From Blastocladiella emersonii ATCC 22665 (taxonomy: Eukaryota > Blastocladiomycota > Blastocladiomycetes > Blastocladiales > Blastocladiaceae), in the NCBI GenBank assembly GCA_025594325.1, contig JANHCV010000010.1, positions 620,001-684,000 of the forward strand: 64,000 nt of DNA, given 5' to 3'. The position numbers and the translations under genes were made by a program. Of this stretch, positions 36,118-47,406 are shown in pieces. How positions within the stretch are numbered: the stretch's first letter is position 1; each line of letters begins with the position of its first letter. The notes under the pieces are model-generated. The model was not told the DNA's origin. It was given only the letters and a program-made list of their open reading frames with translations, and did not search any database.

Positions 36118-39100
36118 GGACAACTTGATCCCACCATGATCCTGACGGGCGAGGGCCACGCCTTTTCCGCCGGTACGCCGCTGCACCCGTTCGGCCGCTG
36201 CACGCAGTGCTGCTGACCGCCGCGCCGCGACACGTAGGCGGCGACCTTGACTCTTTGCAGAAGCGCATCGAGGCGTCCAACCTGACCAACGTACTGACCA
36301 TGCGCGCCTTGCGCATTGTACATGAAGACTGATGATTTAATTATGTTTCTTTTTTTTTCGCGCATTGACGCAGTGGAGATGGGGACCATTCCCGTGGAGA
36401 CAGTGAGAAACAATCAGGCGCAAGTCACGTGATGCTTTGTAACGATCGATTGCTGCTGCGACGTGGCGTCGAACTGCGCTCGCCGCGACGTCTAACCTGC
36501 CTCTTCCCGCACCAACACGAACGCCATGTAACCTCCTGCAATCGCGCCAGAACCCCTGATCGCGCTCTCCCCGCCGCCGACCGCACCAACACCCAGTATC
36601 AAACTCTCCTTCTCTCCCTCCCCGCCGCTCGACTGCGCCGACACACCACCACCACCTTCACCATGCCAACCCACCCGCCGGCCGTCGTCCAAGCCTTCAT
36701 CATGGAGATCCTGGCTTGCCACTCCGGCGCAGCGCAGCCCCCAACAGAGCCCAAGCGGTGGCCCAGCGCATCGACGGTCCTCAGGCTCCTCCATGAGATC
36801 GGTTGCAGACATCACGACATGTCCCGCGTCAAGCTCAACACCGCCGCCACCAAAGACCTCCCGATCCTCGGCGAGGACGTGCCCAAGTGGGTGCCGCCGC
36901 TGCGCAACCCCGCTGTCCCCGCCACCCTCATCAAGTCGCAGCTGCCCGCCAACGAGTTTGCCGGCATCCCCTCGCTTGGCCACCAGGTCCTCACCGAGCT
37001 CCGCTTCATGTTCCTTGTCAAGCTCGTCGAGCACCTCAGCACCTACGCCTCCATCCACGTTGCGTGCAGAAATGCCGCCGGCGAGCTGGTGTGGGTCCGC
37101 ATCACGCTCAACAACATCATCATCAACCAGAACGGCCCGCACGAGTACATTGAGTTCAAGCACTCGCAGCAGTCCTCCTGTTCGTTTCTCGCCACGCCCG
37201 CCCTGCACCTCCCCTCGCGCGTGGGCAAGATGGACAAGAGGGGCAACAAGTTCCTGGCTACGGTGCCTGCCAAGTCTGTTCCGCGCACGGCCTGCAACAT
37301 CAAGGAGCAGCTGTCTTGCAGCAACTACGCCGTGCAGTTCCGCTTTCGATTCGACATGGGCAAGTCGGCGCACGCCGCGCCACCGGCCGACCCCGTCGGC
37401 GCGCTGTCGTTTGCGCATCCTCTCGGCCTTGCGACCGTGGACAAGGTCAACACTACCATCAAGCTGTACGGCTACTGGCTCAGCGACGGCACCATGGACC
37501 GCAGCTCGAAGATCCTGTTCTACCTGACAAAGCCCCAGGACGTCACGTACCTCGACAACCTGTTCAAGCGGCTCAAGCGCGTCCTGCCACCGTCCAACAA
37601 GAACGGCATGACCAAGGTCCTGATGCCTTCGAGTAAGACAGTGTACACGATCAAGAACCAGCAGTGGGTCGAGTACTTTCGCTGTGCCTACCAGCACAAG
37701 TACGTCAAGTTGTTTGGTCACAATACCCAGCAGCTCAAGTACCTGATCAAGCCCAAGAAGCCCGTGCCCATCAACGGCCTCCCGTTCGCCGCCGTCCAGA
37801 TCCCCAACACGCCGTTCCTCACGCTTGAGGCCGAGTTCACGCACTTGGTCAAGTGGTGCCTCGGGTGGGTTGGTTTGGAGCTCAACCCGGACCAGATCAA
37901 GCTCTTCCTCCAGGGCCTGCGCTTCGCCGACGGCAACGAGTCGCAGGGCACGGCGTGGGGCGGCTCAATCTTCACCTCGTCGGAGCGCTTCTGCGACCAG
38001 GTGGTCCTTCTCGCCATCCTCGCAGGCTACTCGGTCATCGCTGTCCACAGGGTCAATGCCGGTTACTCGACGCCGGCGACCTTGGGCACGACTACTGCTC
38101 ATGGGTGGTCGGTCAACTATGCCACCAGCACCAACGTGACCAACTCCCACGGCACCGCCTCGGCCGACCTGCAGTGCGTGGACGGACCGGCGTGGAGCCT
38201 CATCCTGGACAACCCCAACGCTGTCTTCATGGTGCGCCAGCTGCCCGAGGTCGCCGCCAATGGCGTTGTGCCACACACGGGTCGCCCCGTTCTTGTTTGC
38301 GCGCAACACACATCTCCGGCGACTGGTATTGTTTCTGGCTCAGCTGGTCCCTTGGCTTTCACTCACGCACCCAAGCGTTCCATACAGAGCTCGCTCCCCG
38401 CATTTCTGCCGCCAACCTTCTCGCCACGCTGCCACGCGCTCCCGTCACGTCCCTGCAGCTGCACGACCCAACCAAGACGCTGCAGCCATGCGTGCCTGCC
38501 GTTGCCGCCGAGCCCGTCGCCACCGTACCCGAGATCGCAGCGGTCCCCGTTGCTGCTGTATCTGAGATCGCAGCGGTCCCCGTCGCCGCCAAGACTGAGA
38601 TTGCAGCGGTCCCCGTCGCCGCCAAGACCGAGATCGCGGCGGTCCCTGTTGCCCCGGCGGGGACCAGTTCGCAGGTCCCGCCAACCCGTAAGCGCAGCGC
38701 AACCCAAGCGCCCGCTGCGCCCGCCGCTGCCGCCAAGAAGCCCAAGGTCACGTCGGCATCCTCCTCCTCGTTGGCATCTTCCTTGTCAACCACGGCGCCC
38801 GCGGCTTCGGCAAGTTTGGCCACAACGCCCACGGCTCCTACAAGCTCTGCCGCACCGACAACCTTGGCGGCGATGCCGGCCATGCAGACGATCTCGCGTC
38901 CCTCCGTGTCCGAGGTCAAGACGCTCGGTCACTTCTGGCCCAGTCGCCCAGGCCTGACGTACACCTGGGGGGTGCGTGAACACCATCATGTGACGTACTA
39001 CAGGGTGTACGAGGTCAACAACAGTAGCAACCACGACGGGGGGCCATTGCGGTTTGTGGGCTACTGCAAGTTGCGCCCAAAGGACGGCGTGCGCGACTTC

Positions 39101-39356
39101 TGCGGCGTGTAATAGCGACGCATGCCACACGCTCTCTCTCGATTCCCTCGTACCCTTGCACTTGTTTCTGGCGCCCACTCACTGTTCATTGTGAAGGCGA
39201 GCGGGCCACCATTGGGAGGGGTGGGGCCCAATGGAACTAGTTTGAATATATGAGTCTTTATTCCATACAAGAAAGGCATGGCCGCTATTGCACGTAGCCG
39301 ACGTTGAACAGGATCGAGGCAATGCTGACAGCGACCGTGATTCACAAACCAAACCA
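36118..39356 (+). mobile_element. Block carrying a LAGLIDADG gene, inserted in the ABCC gene
   Basis: The ABCC frame reads ...VALNYS up to about 39357 and resumes at ...VNLVYLLS from about 36117. Joined, these give the normal length of the last transmembrane helix before the SVERI linker, so the block between is foreign to the gene. Its edges show no terminal inverted repeats that I can find. CTC occurs at both edges, but a target duplication cannot be claimed. The cargo is one plus-strand gene (36663-39112) with its own upstream region. An AATAAA lies on the minus strand near 39270 and could end transcripts of the truncated transporter. Confidence 0.65.
36663..39112 (+). CDS. LAGLIDADG homing-endonuclease-like protein, free-standing
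   Basis: The start ATG at 36663 follows TTCACC. The frame runs unbroken to 38280. Residues 268-278 read LYGYWLSDGTM and residues 414-425 LFLQGLRFADGN, two LAGLIDADG motifs about 148 residues apart, each with its catalytic-type Asp (D275, D423). This is the architecture of a single-chain LAGLIDADG nuclease, which cuts a long DNA target. A ~260-residue N-terminal region precedes it. The C-terminal part lies in another frame; an intron 38281-38387 (GTCGCC...ACAG) would join them to 780 aa, but the donor is atypical and a frameshift is the alternative. The second exon has EIAAVPVAAKT repeats, a basic KKPKV patch and an unfamiliar end (FVGYCKLRPKDGVRDFCGV). It is antisense to the ABCC gene it interrupts, so it is not an intein of that protein. 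Confidence 0.72.
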
Positions 39357-42300
39357 GAGTAGTTGAGGGCGACGGCCATGGTCGCCAAGTTGCTGCTGGG
39401 CAGGACAACGGCCAGGACCATGATCACGGCGATGATCACGTTGCCGAGCTGCTGCAGCTGCAGGAACAGCCACCGGTTCACCGACACCTGGTTGTAGGTC
39501 CCCGTCGACGACGTGTCAAACTTGGCCTCGGCCGCGCGCAGGAACCGCGCCTCCTCGGCACCGCCAGTCCCGCGGATCACCGACAGCCCCGCGAGCGTCT
39601 CGCTGAAGTGCGTGTACACGGGCGACGCGAGGACCAGCACGATGCGCTGCAGCTCGCGGCTGACGGCAAGGTAGATGCGCTGCAGGAACAGGAAGACGAC
39701 GGCGAGCGGGACCAGGACCACGAGGAACCACGGCGTCGCGATCACAATGGTGCCCACAATGAACGCGCACGAGAAGGCCGTCCAGATAAAGTGGTCGAGC
39801 AGCTCGGGCAGCACCGCGTCGACCTGGTTCTGGTCGCTCGACAGCCGGTTGAGCACGCGGCCCGCGGGCGTCGTGTCGAAGAAGCTCATGGGCGACCGCA
39901 GGATCGCGTGCAGCATGCGGTCCATGGTTGACCGCGCCCCGCGCACCGCTGACACCACCATCGAGTACGCAATTGACACACCATTGATCCCCGCGCCGCC
40001 AAACGTGATGGCCCCGTACACACCAAGGTAGAAGGCCGTGTCGCCGCCCTCGCTGCGCTTCAACGCCTCGCCCCATGCCGCGAGCCAGTACGTCACGCCC
40101 ATGGACACGACGGTCCCGAGCGTCGTCGTCAGCAGAACCACAGCCATGTTGCCTATTCCGCAAGCCTGGAAGTACATCCAGAAGACGCGCCAGTTGACCG
40201 AGCCCGTCGCGGCCGTCTCGGCGTTGTTGTCGCCGTCGTCGCACTGGGTATTGTCCGACAGGAGGTGCTCCGTGTCGGCGTGCAGCTGGTGCTGCAGCTG
40301 CTCGGGCTTGACGTTGGCCTTCTTGGCGGGAACGACAGCGAGCGTCTTGGACGAGTCGTTGACAGAGGACGCCAAACCGCCGCCGCCAGTCGCGGGACTC
40401 GCGTCGTCACCGCCACTGACGCGCTTGGCCTGGTACTCGTTGACCATATTCGCGACGCGCCCGCCGGTGCGCGCCATGAGCTCGGCGTAGGACCCACGCT
40501 CCGTGATCTTGCCGCCCTCAACGAGCACGATTGAGTCGACGGCGGGCTCAGCGAGGTGGTGGATCGCGTGCGTGACAAGGATCACGGTCTTGCCGCGGAG
40601 CAGCCCGTTGCGCTTGTTGAACCACGCGTTGAACATGTGCGTCTCGACGTGCACGTCGACCGCGGCGAACGGCGAGTCCATGATGATCAGGTCCGCGGCG
40701 CCCATGGCGGCCGAGTACAGGGCGCGCGCGCACGAGATGCGGGCTTGTTGGCCGCCGCTGCACTACACGGTTGGCGTTGCGCAAGTCAGAATCCGCTGCT
40801 GATCCCGAAAGCCGAGTGAAAAGAAAACGTACGTTGACACCGCGATCGCCAATCATGGTCTCGTCGCCGTTGGCAAACACCTGGAGGTCCTTGACGAGCG
40901 CGCACGCGTGCATGACGCGGGCGTACTGATCAGCGTCGAAGGCGAGGCCAAAGGTCACATTGTTGCGGATCGTGTCGTTGAGGATCCAGGGCTTCTGCGG
41001 CACGCATGCTACCGAGCCCTGCAGCCGCACCGTGCCCGTGTCGCCGACGCGGTAGATCTCGCCGAGCGTGGCCGCGACGAGGGCCGACTTGCCCGCACCG
41101 ACCGCACCGACGATCGCCATCAGGGTGCCGGGCGCGACGGAAAAGTCGCTGACCGAGAGCACCGTGGTCCCGTCGACGAAGGCGAACTCGGCGTTGGAGA
41201 TCTGGACCGCGGGGCCCGTGGACTTGCCGTCGCTGGGGCTCGGCATGCGCTCGACGTACGGCGCGAGCTCGCGGGCGAGGAGGAACTCGTGGATGCGCTT
41301 GAGCGACGCGTAGCCCTCGAGGAGCGGGTCGAACCCCCACACGATGGCCTGGAGCGGGTGGTCGAGCATGCGCAGGATCGACAGCGTGACGAAGATGCGG
41401 TTGGCGTCGAGCGAGTTGGGCGGCGACACGAGCGCGTAGACGGCGAAGAGGAGGAAGCTCGAGATCGTGGGCACGACGAAGGAGATGGAGATCTGGCCCG
41501 CCATGAGCCACGCCTTGTGGCGGATCGCGTCGAGCTCCTTCTCGCGGTACGCCAGGATCCGCTCCCGCATCACGCCCGTCCACCCGTACAGCTTGAGGCT
41601 CTTGATGGCGTTGAGCGCCTCGGCCGACGTCTTGATGCGCAGGTCCGTCTGGGCGAGCGACGCGGTGCGCCAGAACGTGAGCCGGTCGGCGAACACGCCG
41701 AGGACGGGCAGGAACGCGACCATGCACCCGAGGGCCACGAGCATCGCCCACCCGACCTGCCGGTACAGCAGGTAGCACGCGACGACGAGCGAGAGCGGCG
41801 CCGTGATCATGTCGGCGAGCGCCATGATCGCGTTCGACACGCTGGTCGCGTCGACCTGCATGTAGTTGAGGATCTCGCCCGAGTCGGACGCCTGGTCGTG
41901 CGCCGGGATCCGCAGGCCCTTGCGGTACACGAGGTTCTGCAGCGCGGCCTTGATGCGGATCTGCTCGACGAACACGAAGTGGTACGCCTGCCCGAACAGC
42001 AGGCTGCCGACCGAGTTGACGGCAAAGAACAGGACCGCGACCACGACCCCCTCGCCCACCGGCCGTGCGGCGCCCGTCCCGCGGTCCGTCAGGTACGTAA
42101 TAAAGTACGAGATGAACGACGGCGTGGTGAACTGGAGCAGCGCCATGGCCGTCGACAGGAACGCGATCAGCGCGTACCGCACGCCGAACGTGCGGATCAC
42201 GGCGCGGTTGAGCGACGGCTGCATCTCGGCGTGCTTCCCCGCCGGTTCCGCTGCACGCATTTGCGCGACGCGCGTGCGCTCGGCGTCCCAGCTGGCGACG

Positions 42301-43109
42301 AGCCGGTCGCAGTTAGGCTTGGCGCGCAGGAACTCGGGGAGGCGCCACAGATCGGTGAGCTCGATGACCTTGCGGTTGCCGCGCGCGAGCAGGTCGTAGG
42401 CCCAGAAGAACATGAGTTTCGACAGGTACGAGGCCGTGAGCTCGGGCGACTCGCGCTCGCCCGCCGGCACCACGTGCGCGGGACGCGTCTCGCGCGGCTT
42501 GACCGACACGTTCTCGGCGAGGAGCAGGACGAGGGTCACGGCGAGCTGGGCCACGGTTACGAAGAGCTGAGCGCGCGGGGTCGCCGCATCGTCGAGGACG
42601 AGCGAACGCACGTGCACGGCGAGGTAGATGACGAGCATCCCGTAGAGGGAGCAGATGGACGTCGACGGGCGGCGGCTACGGTGGTGCTCGAGCGGGTGCA
42701 CGACGAGCGCGACGAGGGCGAGCGGGAGGCAGATGAAGGCGGCGCCGAGGATCAGGGCGGCGTAGCTCGTCGGGATCACGGCGGCGACGACGACCGCGGC
42801 AACGGCGAGGGCCAGGTTCAGCGCGCTCGCGGCCCGCTTGAAGTAATACAGCGTAGTCAGCTGCGCGCGCATGTCGTCGGGCAGCAGCGGCTTACGGGCC
42901 AGGAAGCGGCGGCGGTTGGCGAGCGCGGCGAGCGCGACGAGCGACAGGCATGGGAGCACGATGCTGGTCTGGAAGCAGAGGTCGAAGTCGAGCTCCTCGG
43001 ACTGGGCGACGATCGACTACGGGGTGTGCGAGCATGTGGTGAGCTCCTGCACTGGTTCCAGCGGGTGAGCGCGGCGTACCAGTCCTCGGCCGTTTGGACA
43101 GAACGTCAT
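39357..43109 (-). CDS. ABCC (MRP-type) transporter, N-terminal part with TMD1, NBD1 and TMD2 (split gene)
   Basis: Exons 43109-43080, 43016-40833 and 40762-39357 (introns 63 and 70 nt, donors GTACG). The N-terminus MTFCPNGRGL...ELDFDLCFQTSIVLPCL and five hydrophobic helices are the TMD0 of long ABCC pumps. TMD1 follows, then NBD1 with Walker A GAVGAGKS (647-654), signature CSGGQ (739-743, normally LSGGQ) formed at the second splice, Walker B LIIMD and SPFAAVD, then TMD2 with HFSETLAGLSVIRG. ABCC pumps export glutathione conjugates and organic anions, often at the vacuole. After ...LATMAVALNYS the frame leaves conserved sequence and stops. The rest (NBD2) is at 34994-36117 beyond the LAGLIDADG block. 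It is divergent from HMG-CoA lyase. Confidence 0.88.
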
Positions 43110-43642
43110 GTCGAAGAATCAAGTTGCATATATGAGATCGAGGCAGGGATCGAAAGGGGACGACACGGCTTTTAACTGCCCCGCGGCACGGACCTGTCGC
43201 CCCTCCCCCGCAGTGCAACGCTGACGATATCCCTCGCCCAGGATGATCCCCGCGTCGCGGCGGTAAATCTGGAAGATATCAAGGGTGGTCCCTGAAGGAC
43301 CGGCAGAAGTGGGCGTCTGGACGAGTTCTCCCGCGGGCGCCCGATCGCGACGCCCGGGAGAACTTGTCGTCGCGTCAACGGCCTGCCCGGGCCGACTCGC
43401 GCCTCGGGCACCGCCATGCGTGGGCCGCGTGTTTCATTGAGTTGTTCGTGCGCATCATCCGGAGCAGTAGAGGGAGGAGTGGAGAGGGGACGTGAAAAAG
43501 TGTCTCGCGGCGGAGACGCGTCGACGCGGTGTGGCGCGCCTCGCACGTGCGGGTTTGGGGACGGCGTTCGGCCCGACCGCTTCCGCGTCGCCGCTCCCCT
43601 CCTCTCTCTCCCTCCTTGCCCATCCATCACCCGCACCCAGCC
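43110..43642. promoter_or_regulatory. Bidirectional upstream region of ABCC and HMG-CoA lyase genes
   Basis: 533 bp lie between divergent starts. A long imperfect inverted repeat at about 43320-43371 pairs GACGAGTTCTCCCG...GGCG with CGCCCGGGAGAACTTGTCGTC-like sequence. No gene is supported. Confidence 0.4.
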
Positions 43643-44632
43643 ATGTACTCTTTGCTGCGCACCGCCGCCATGCTGGCGACCCGCCGCGCCTACGCCACCA
43701 CCGCGGGCTCGCGCGGCCGCGTCAAGATCGTCGAGGTCGGGCCGCGCGACGGCCTGCAGAACGAGAAGCAGGTGATCCCGACCGCCACGAAAGTCGAGCT
43801 GATCAACCGACTCGCCGAGGAGGCCAAGCTGACGCACATCGAGGCCACGGCCTTCGTGTCGCCCAAGTGGGTCCCGCAGATGGCCGACAACGCGGCGGTC
43901 CTCTCCGCAATCCGCCGCGCGCCAGGCGTGACCTACTCGGTGCTGACGCCCAACGTCAAGGGGCTCGAGGGCGCGCTGTCCGCGCGCGCGGGCGAGGTGG
44001 CCATTTTCGGCGCGGCCTCGGAGGCCTTCTCGCGCAAGAACATCAACTGCTCGATCGCCGAGTCGCTGGCGCGGTTCGAGGACGTGATGCGCGAGGCGCG
44101 CGCGCACGCCGTGCCCGTGCGCGGGTACGTGTCGTGCGTGCTCGGGTGTCCGTACGAGGGCGCGGTCGCCCCCGAAAAGGTGGCCGAGGTCGCCGCGAAG
44201 CTGCTCGACATGGGCTGCCACGAGATCTCGCTCGGCGACACGATCGGCGTGGGCACGCCCGGGTCCATGGCGCGCATGCTCGACCACGTGCTGCGCATCG
44301 TCCCCGTCGACAAGGTCGCGGTCCACTGCCACGACACGTACGGCCAGGCACTCGCCAACATCGTGGTGGCCCTCGACAAGGGCGTGCGGACCGTCGATGC
44401 GAGTGTCGCCGGGCTCGGCGGGTGCCCGTACGCCAAGGGCGCGTCGGGCAACGTGGCCACCGAGGACGTCGTTTACATGCTCCACGGTATGGGCTACGAG
44501 ACGGGCGCTGACCTCGCCAGCCTCGTCAAGATCGGTAACTGGATCTCCAACGAGCTCGGCCGCCCCAACGGCAGCAAGGTCGGCCGCGCGATGCAGGGCG
44601 CGTCGCCCGCCGAGATCAAGAGCAAGCTGTAA
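43643..44632 (+). CDS. HMGCL: Hydroxymethylglutaryl-CoA lyase
   Basis: This intronless 329-aa enzyme cleaves 3-hydroxy-3-methylglutaryl-CoA to acetoacetate and acetyl-CoA, the last step of leucine breakdown. The TIM-barrel signatures are present: [11 protein letters not shown] with Arg35 and Asp36, metal-binding His228 and His230 in VHCHDTYGQ, and the catalytic Cys261 in the loop [14 protein letters not shown]. Residues 1-20 ([20 protein letters not shown]) are a mitochondrial presequence. The last three residues are SKL, a peroxisomal type-1 signal, comparable to the CKL end of the human enzyme, so dual targeting is likely. The start was chosen at 43643 because it gives the presequence; the frame is open further upstream. 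It converges on the carboxylase gene with 95 bp between. Confidence 0.96.
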   Translation: MYSLLRTAAMLATRRAYATTAGSRGRVKIVEVGPRDGLQNEKQVIPTATKVELINRLAEEAKLTHIEATAFVSPKWVPQMADNAAVLSAIRRAPGVTYSVLTPNVKGLEGALSARAGEVAIFGAASEAFSRKNINCSIAESLARFEDVMREARAHAVPVRGYVSCVLGCPYEGAVAPEKVAEVAAKLLDMGCHEISLGDTIGVGTPGSMARMLDHVLRIVPVDKVAVHCHDTYGQALANIVVALDKGVRTVDASVAGLGGCPYAKGASGNVATEDVVYMLHGMGYETGADLASLVKIGNWISNELGRPNGSKVGRAMQGASPAEIKSKL

Positions 44633-44727
44633 GTAGGAACCGACTAAAACACAAGGGCGCGGTCCGCCCTTTTTATCCATACAAAATAATATCGGGATTG
44701 CATATCACATGCATTCATGCGCGACAT

Positions 44728-45909
44728 CTAGGCCTTGGTCGCCTCCTCCTCGAACGCGAGCAGCAGCTTCTTCTCCTCAACGAGGTCGCCGACCTTGTAG
44801 TGCACCCGAGCGACGACGCCGTCGACGGGCGACCGCATGACGTGCTCCATCTTCATGGCCTCGAGGATCACGAGCGGCTGGCCCTTGGCCACCTTGTCGC
44901 CCGGCTGCACCATCACCTGCGCGATCTTGCACGGCATGGGCGTGCGCACCGACCCGCCGGCGTCGTCGGCCTTGCGCGTCTCCTGGACGTACTTGGGCTC
45001 GGGCACCACGAACGTGTGCTTGACGGCGCCGTGCTGCGCCTGGCCCGTGGCCGTGCCCGACGCGAACACGTGCACGTGGTCGCCCTCGAGAACGACCGTC
45101 GACTTGACCAGGTGCGTGCCGAGGTCGAGCGTCACCTCGCGCGCAGACTCGCTGAAGTGCGCGCCGGGCGCCACGCGGAACGTCGCGTCGGGCACGCCGG
45201 GCACGCGCACCGTCACGGCGTACCCGGTGGCGGGCGACCGCGACACGGACACGTCGGCCGTCAGGTCGCCGAACGTGAGCGCGAGCGACTGCTCCTGGTC
45301 GAGGTTGAGGCGCTTACCCGCGAGCGCGGTCCAGGGCCCGGCGTTGGTCGCGGCGGTGCCGGCGGTGGCGGGGACGCCGGGCTCGGCGCGCAGGACGAGG
45401 GCCATGGCGGCGGCGAGCACGGCCTCGGCGGCGGGCCGGTCGAGCGGGACGACGAGGTCGGCCTTGAACTTGTCGATGAACCCGGTCTCGACGTTGGCGG
45501 CCTTGAACTCGGGGTGGCGCGCGAGCGCCTTGAGGAACTCGATGTTGGTATTGAGCCCGACCACCTTGTACTCGTCGAGCCCGTGCGCGAGCTTGGCGAG
45601 GGCCGCGGCGCGGTCCTTGCCGTGGACCACGAGCTTGGCGATCATCGGGTCGTAGAACACGGACACCTCGTCGCCCTGGCGCACGCCCGTCTCGACGCGC
45701 AGGGACTCGGTGGGCGTCGGCGTCGCGAGGTGCAGGAGCGGACCCGTGTCAGGGAGGAACTGGTTCTGCGGGTTCTCGGCGTAGATGCGCGCCTCGAACG
45801 ACCACCCATTGATGCGCAGGTCGGCCTGCTTCTTGGGCAGCGGGTTGCCGGCCGCGACCTGCAGCTGCCACTCGACGAGGTCGGTGCCCGTGATCATCTC
45901 GGTCACGGG

Positions 45910-45946
<37 letters not shown>

Positions 45947-46289
45947 AAGAATTGCTTGGTGGTGGCGTCCATGATGAACTCGACGGTGCCGGCGCCACGG
46001 TAGTTGACGGCCTTGGCGGCGGCGACAGCCTTCTCGCCGAGCTCGCGGCGCAGTTCCTCGCTGAGGTCGGGCGCGGGGGCCTCCTCGATGGTCTTCTGGT
46101 GGCGGCGCTGGACCGAGCAGTCGCGCTCGAACAGGTACACAGCGTCGCCGTGGCCGTCGGCAAACACCTGGACCTCGACGTGGCGCGGGGTCTGCAGGTA
46201 CTTTTCGACGAGCACGCGGCCGTCGCCAAACGACTTGATGGCCTCGCGCTGCGCCGACGCCAGCATCTCGTCGAACTCGGCCTCGGACT

Positions 46290-46320
<31 letters not shown>

Positions 46321-46993
46321 CTTGACCGCCTTGATCAGCACCGGGTACCCGATCTTCTTGCACTGCTCCTTGAGGAACGTCGGGTCCTGGTTATCCCCAT
46401 GGTAACCCGGCACGACGGGCACCTTGGCGGCCTCCATGATCTTCTTGGACTCGGACTTGGACCCCATGGCAGCGATCGCCGAGGCGGGCGGCCCGATGAA
46501 GACGAGGTCCGACGCGTGCAGCTGCTCGGCGAAGCCCGCGTTCTCGGACAGGAACCCGTAGCCCGGGTGGATGGCCTGGGCGCCCGTGCGCTTGGCCACG
46601 TCAATGATCTTGTCCATGCGCAGGTACGACTCGCTCGAGGGCGCCGGGCCAATGCAGTACGCCTCGTCGGCCATCTGCACGTGCAGCGCGTCGCGGTCCG
46701 CCTCGCTGTACACGGCCACGCACTTGACGCCCAGCCGCTGCGCCGTGCGCATCACGCGGCACGCGATCTCGCCGCGGTTGGCGATCAGGATTTTGTCGAA
46801 CGGCGGCTTGATCGTCGACGCTACCAAGGGTTGTGGTGCGCGTGAGCAACTGCTCTTCGCAAACGTTGTGTTGCGACCGTCACGTACTCGGCGCGGCCGT
46901 CGCGAGCGACCGGACCAGCGACAGGTGCGCGGGGCGGCTGGCGCGGAACCCGGCGCGGCCCACGGCCGGCAGGATGTAGCGGAGGGCGCTCAT
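44728..46993 (-). CDS. MCCC1: 3-methylcrotonyl-CoA carboxylase, biotin-carrying alpha subunit, mitochondrial
   Basis: Exons 46993-46888 and 46820-44728 (67-nt intron, GTACGT...GTAG) give 732 aa. The enzyme uses ATP and bicarbonate to carboxylate biotin and then 3-methylcrotonyl-CoA, the fourth step of leucine breakdown. Exon 1 encodes a presequence (MSALRYILPAVGRAGFRASR). Then come the biotin-carboxylase domain (KILIANRGEIACRV; ATP-grasp GGGGKGMR; ERDCSVQRRHQKTIEEAP; MNTRLQVEHPVTE), a BT-type linker and the biotinyl domain with EAMKMEH, Lys692 being the biotin site. The match to the alpha subunit rather than propionyl-CoA or pyruvate carboxylase rests on length and general resemblance. A TATA-like ATATAT (47024-47030) precedes the start. 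Confidence 0.93.
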
Positions 46994-47406
46994 GGCGAGG
47001 GCGAGGTCGAGGTCGATGCGTTGCAATATATGTAGTCGGCACGGCCGATCCTCGGTCGTTCTCTCCCCGAAAGAGAGGGGAGGGGATCGGCGAGCGGGGC
47101 CGAGCGTGGCGGCGGCGGCGACCCGGCAGCGCGTGCTGGAAATCGTGGGGCTGCGTCACGTGGCTCGGGACTTTTCGTGTCGGCCTTCCCCAAGCAAGCC
47201 GCCGAGCTTACGCCGAGCTTAGCCTGCCGCTCGTGCTCTTTGCTCGATCACGGCCGGATCAATCAATGAATGCAACAACGGCTTGGTGTCCGATTATTGT
47301 GCAACGAGAGGGTGGTTTACATGGAGTGAGTGAGTGAGCGAGCGACCAGGCGCCTACGCCAGCGAGCCCGCCTCGACAGCGAACGGTCCGCGTCGCCCGA
47401 AAAAGT
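46994..47406. other. Intergenic, upstream of the carboxylase gene
   Basis: It contains the TATA-like stretch near 47024 and a TCACGTGG motif (47156-47163). No gene seen. Confidence 0.4.

Noticed and set aside
36663-39112. Intein explanation for the LAGLIDADG gene
   Set aside because: An intein must be in frame and in the same orientation as its host protein; this gene is antisense to the ABCC gene and no splicing-domain ends are recognisable.
39240-39350. Minus-strand open frame continuing the transporter (…SIASILFNVGYVQ) to a stop
   Set aside because: It starts after the conserved TMD2 sequence ends, is in a shifted frame, and does not match the ABCC family, so it is probably insert sequence.
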